A stretch of DNA of 5,700 bases from Thermoplasmata archaeon (lineage in GTDB: Archaea; Thermoplasmatota; Thermoplasmata; JAGHBH01), in assembly GCA_021161085.1 (NCBI GenBank), contig JAGHBH010000064.1, positions 1 through 5,700 of the forward strand, given 5' to 3'. Below, piece by piece: positions 3,074-5,700 of the stretch (positions are counted from its first letter, which is position 1; every line of letters begins with the position of its first letter). Under the pieces are notes generated by a model. That model worked only from the letters and a program-made list of their open reading frames with translations, was not told where the DNA came from and searched no databases. A program made the translations under genes and the position numbers.

Positions 3074-5683
3074 ATGTGGAGGGGGGGAAGAAAAGGCGAG
3101 GGTCTGGTTGATGTGACGTCCAAGAGGGAGGTTGGAGGAAAGGCCATAGGAGAAGAAAGAGAAGGAGAGACAAGAGAAGGAGAGACGGGATACAGATACC
3201 GCAGTCCCGCGAAAAAGATCGGCCTCGTTTCCCTCTGCTTTCTCGCCTACGCCACATTATGCGTGCTCCTGTTTCCTCTGTTCGGATTAGCCTCCGCCGT
3301 TCTTTCCCTCTTTCCAGTGATATTAGCCTCGTGGTTCTGGAGGCTCAGGGGAGGGGTTGTGGTCAGCCTGGCCGCCGTGGGATACGGTGTGGCCGTTGGT
3401 ATCTTGATTTTCCGCATGCCGTGGGGAGATGAGATGCACATTCTCCTGGGACCGGGTTTGTTCTCTCTTCTAGCGGCGGCTGTTGCGGTATCTGCCGGCA
3501 AGGGAGCGTATGATAAAATGAAAAAATACTACGAAGAAAAACTGCGCATCGAGCGAAAATGGAGAGAGAGTGAGGAAAAATACTCGGCCCTGGTGGAGAA
3601 CTCAAGGGACGCCATAGTAATACTCCAGGATGGCGTGGTACGATTCGTCAACCCGGCCTGTGAAAGGGTGCTGGGCTATACGCCAGAGGAAATAGAAGGA
3701 AAACCTTTCTTGGATTTCGTGGACGAACCATACCGAGAGAAGGTCCTCAAGAGATATGAAAGCAGGATGCGGGGAGAAAATGCCCCCGACATATACTCTC
3801 TCGTGTTGACGAAAAAAGACGGCGGATCGGTTACCGTTGAGATAAACGCCTCCCGGATAGAATACCAAGGGAGACACGCCGACCTTGTGATAATAAGGGA
3901 TGTAACGGAGAGAGAAAAGGCCCGGAGGTTGATGGAAGAAGGGGAAAGAAGGTACAGAGCGCTGTTTGAACGTTCCAACGACGCCGTTCTCATCCATACG
4001 AGGGAGGGAAATATAATCGACGCCAACAGAAAAGCGTGCGAGTTCACGGGATATGACTATGATGAACTTCTGTCCACCAACCTTCTATCCCTCAGGGCTG
4101 ATGAGGGAGGGGGAGAGCCGTGCAGGTTAAAAATAAGGAATATAACCAAGGCGGGTTCCGGTATGTTTGAATGCACACTGAGGAGAAAGGATGGCACCAC
4201 CATGGCTGTTGAGGTCAGTATGAGCATCGTGGACGAGGACAAGGGCATATACCAGAGTATAATCCGGGATATCACAGAGAGGAAACTCTACGAGAAGGAA
4301 CTGTTGAGGGCAAAAGAGGAGGCGGAGGCGGCCAGCCAGGCCAAATCCGAGTTCCTGGCTAACATGAGTCACGAGATACGCACTCCCATGAACGGTGTGC
4401 TAGGTATGATAGAACTGGCTATGGACACCGACCTGACGAAGGAGCAAAGAGAGTACCTCACCATGGCAAAATCCTCCGCAGAGGCGCTGTTGGAGGTTAT
4501 AAATGACATTCTGGACTTCTCCAAGATAGAAGCGGACAAGATAGAGATGGAGGAGATAGGATTCAACGTGGTGCGCCTGATGGAGGATACCATAGGTCCC
4601 CTCTCGCTGGAAGCCCATAAGAAGGGTCTGGAGATGCTTCTCGATGTAGAGCCCGGCATAACGGCCGACGTCATCGGAGACCCGGTGAGACTCAGACAGG
4701 TGTTGATAAATCTCATAAAGAACGCTGTCAAGTTCACGGACCGCGGATACGTGCTCGTGGGCGTAAGGGAAGAGACGCCGAAAAAGGGGGAGAGGAACGG
4801 GGAACCCGAAGGCCATGGGAAGGAAAAAGAATCCGCCGATCGGGGACCCAGGGGGATGGCAACACTCCATTTCTTCATCAGAGACACTGGGGTCGGGATA
4901 CCGAAGGAAAAACAGGAGTCCATCTTCGAGATGTTCACCCAGGCGGACAGTTCCACCACCCGCAGGTTCGGCGGCACCGGTCTCGGCCTGGCCATCTCCA
5001 AGAGGCTGGTGGAGAAGATGGGCGGCAGAATATGGGTGGAGAGCACTCCCGGTATTGGCAGTACCTTCCACTTCACCGTCACCCTTCCCGTGGCCGATAA
5101 GCCCGCGGAGGAAGAGATGATAAAAAATGTGGAGAGCCTCAGGGATATCAGTGTGCTGGTCGTGGATGACAACCCCCTGAACCGCACCATTCTGAAGAAG
5201 ATAGTGGAATCCTGGGGGATGGTGGCCGACGAGGCCGCCGACGCCTCGGAATGCATAGAGATGATAGAGGAAGCGAAGAGCAGAGGGGATAGGTACGGCA
5301 TAATTCTCCTGGACTCCTACATGCCGGGGATGGACGGTGTCGAAGCCACCAGGAGAATAAGGGAAAAGGAGAGAAGAACCGGAGGACACGTTCCCATAAT
5401 AGCCCTGACCGCCCACGCCATGAGAGGGGACAGGGAACAGATCCTCTCCCTCTTCAAAAAGGTGGACGAGGAAAACGAAAAGAAGAAAAATCTCTCAAAA
5501 AGGATAAAGGAAACGGAGAGCCTGATAAGGATATTGCGGGAAAGAAAAGAAAAGACGGGGAAAGAAAAATGGGAGATAGGATACCACCTCGGAAAAGAAG
5601 AGGAATCAACAGGACCAACAGGGGACGGTCACACTCACCATCTCCCCCTGCCCCAGAGCACACCCCCATCAACAGCCTCATAG
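3074..5683 (+). CDS. Membrane-bound hybrid sensor histidine kinase, PAS-PAS-HisKA-HATPase-truncated REC
   Basis: An 869-residue sensor that would autophosphorylate on His and pass phosphate to Asp. A basic, Glu/Gly-rich N-terminus (1-47) is followed by four predicted membrane helices (about 49-66, 69-89, 94-113, 122-141), a coiled linker, PAS 1 (about 168-278), PAS 2 (about 290-402), HisKA with SHEIRTP (H433 phospho-acceptor), and HATPase with N-box LINLIKNAVKF (544-554), DTGVGIP (604-610), FEMFTQAD (618-625) and GGTGLGLAI (633-641). REC has VVDDN (696-700), phospho-acceptor D747 in LLDSYMPGMDG and T779 in ALTAHAM, but breaks off near 790, before the AGMDDYxSKP segment with the conserved Lys. 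A lysine/glutamate-rich tail and a Pro/Ser/Thr-rich end follow. A charged insert (about 566-594) sits in a beta hairpin of HATPase. ATG 3074 has only a weak ribosome site; GTG 3113 is an alternative. The stop is TAG. No cognate regulator is in view. Confidence 0.93.
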   Translation: MWRGGRKGEGLVDVTSKREVGGKAIGEEREGETREGETGYRYRSPAKKIGLVSLCFLAYATLCVLLFPLFGLASAVLSLFPVILASWFWRLRGGVVVSLAAVGYGVAVGILIFRMPWGDEMHILLGPGLFSLLAAAVAVSAGKGAYDKMKKYYEEKLRIERKWRESEEKYSALVENSRDAIVILQDGVVRFVNPACERVLGYTPEEIEGKPFLDFVDEPYREKVLKRYESRMRGENAPDIYSLVLTKKDGGSVTVEINASRIEYQGRHADLVIIRDVTEREKARRLMEEGERRYRALFERSNDAVLIHTREGNIIDANRKACEFTGYDYDELLSTNLLSLRADEGGGEPCRLKIRNITKAGSGMFECTLRRKDGTTMAVEVSMSIVDEDKGIYQSIIRDITERKLYEKELLRAKEEAEAASQAKSEFLANMSHEIRTPMNGVLGMIELAMDTDLTKEQREYLTMAKSSAEALLEVINDILDFSKIEADKIEMEEIGFNVVRLMEDTIGPLSLEAHKKGLEMLLDVEPGITADVIGDPVRLRQVLINLIKNAVKFTDRGYVLVGVREETPKKGERNGEPEGHGKEKESADRGPRGMATLHFFIRDTGVGIPKEKQESIFEMFTQADSSTTRRFGGTGLGLAISKRLVEKMGGRIWVESTPGIGSTFHFTVTLPVADKPAEEEMIKNVESLRDISVLVVDDNPLNRTILKKIVESWGMVADEAADASECIEMIEEAKSRGDRYGIILLDSYMPGMDGVEATRRIREKERRTGGHVPIIALTAHAMRGDREQILSLFKKVDEENEKKKNLSKRIKETESLIRILRERKEKTGKEKWEIGYHLGKEEESTGPTGDGHTHHLPLPQSTPPSTAS

Positions 5684-5700
5684 ACCCACCACCTCACACC

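Noticed and set aside
4369..5416. Two long minus-strand ORFs (310 and 338 codons) opposite the kinase
   Set aside because: Both lie opposite conserved kinase motifs and have low-complexity Ser/Pro- or Gly/His-rich products with no recognisable features.
1..5700. CRISPR array, tRNA, rRNA, insertion sequence or integrase
   Set aside because: I saw no regular repeat-spacer pattern, no cloverleaf-like segment, no rRNA-like sequence and no transposase or terminal inverted repeats.

Overview
The window looks like a chromosomal segment from an archaeon. The evidence is an archaeal-type (FtsZ1-like) FtsZ, TATA-box-like elements at the expected distance upstream of three genes, GGAGG-type ribosome binding sites, and heavy use of AGG, AGA and ATA codons. 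Genes with PAS-containing hybrid histidine kinases and Mg-chelatase-like AAA+ proteins suggest the euryarchaeal side of the tree (methanogen or Thermoplasmatota-like). The exact lineage cannot be fixed from this sequence.

Layout, left to right: (1) the 3' end of a Mg-chelatase ChlI/BchI-like AAA+ gene (+), whose Walker B and arginine-finger positions look degenerate; (2) a convergent small gene of unknown function (-), 78 codons; (3) a divergent intergenic region of about 195 bp with a promoter for each side and several repeat motifs; (4) ftsZ (+); (5) a small two-helix membrane protein (+), 59 bp downstream and possibly cotranscribed; (6) a convergent ThiS/MoaD-like sulfur-carrier gene (-) ending in Gly-Gly; (7) a second divergent intergenic region; (8) a large hybrid sensor histidine kinase (+) with four predicted membrane helices, PAS, PAS, HisKA, HATPase and a REC domain that breaks off before its last conserved part.

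Functionally the segment is mixed: cell division (ftsZ and perhaps its small neighbours), sulfur transfer, signal transduction and a metal-chelatase-like ATPase. No mobile element, CRISPR array, rRNA or tRNA is visible. No clearly new multi-gene system is evident. The most interesting points are the truncated receiver domain and its charged tail, the good ribosome binding site followed by a three-codon amber-terminated ORF in frame with the kinase, the pseudo-ATPase signature of the AAA+ protein, and the palindrome surrounding the TATA-like box of the small gene next to ftsZ. Purine-rich tracts, all purine-rich on the + strand, recur between genes and inside the kinase.
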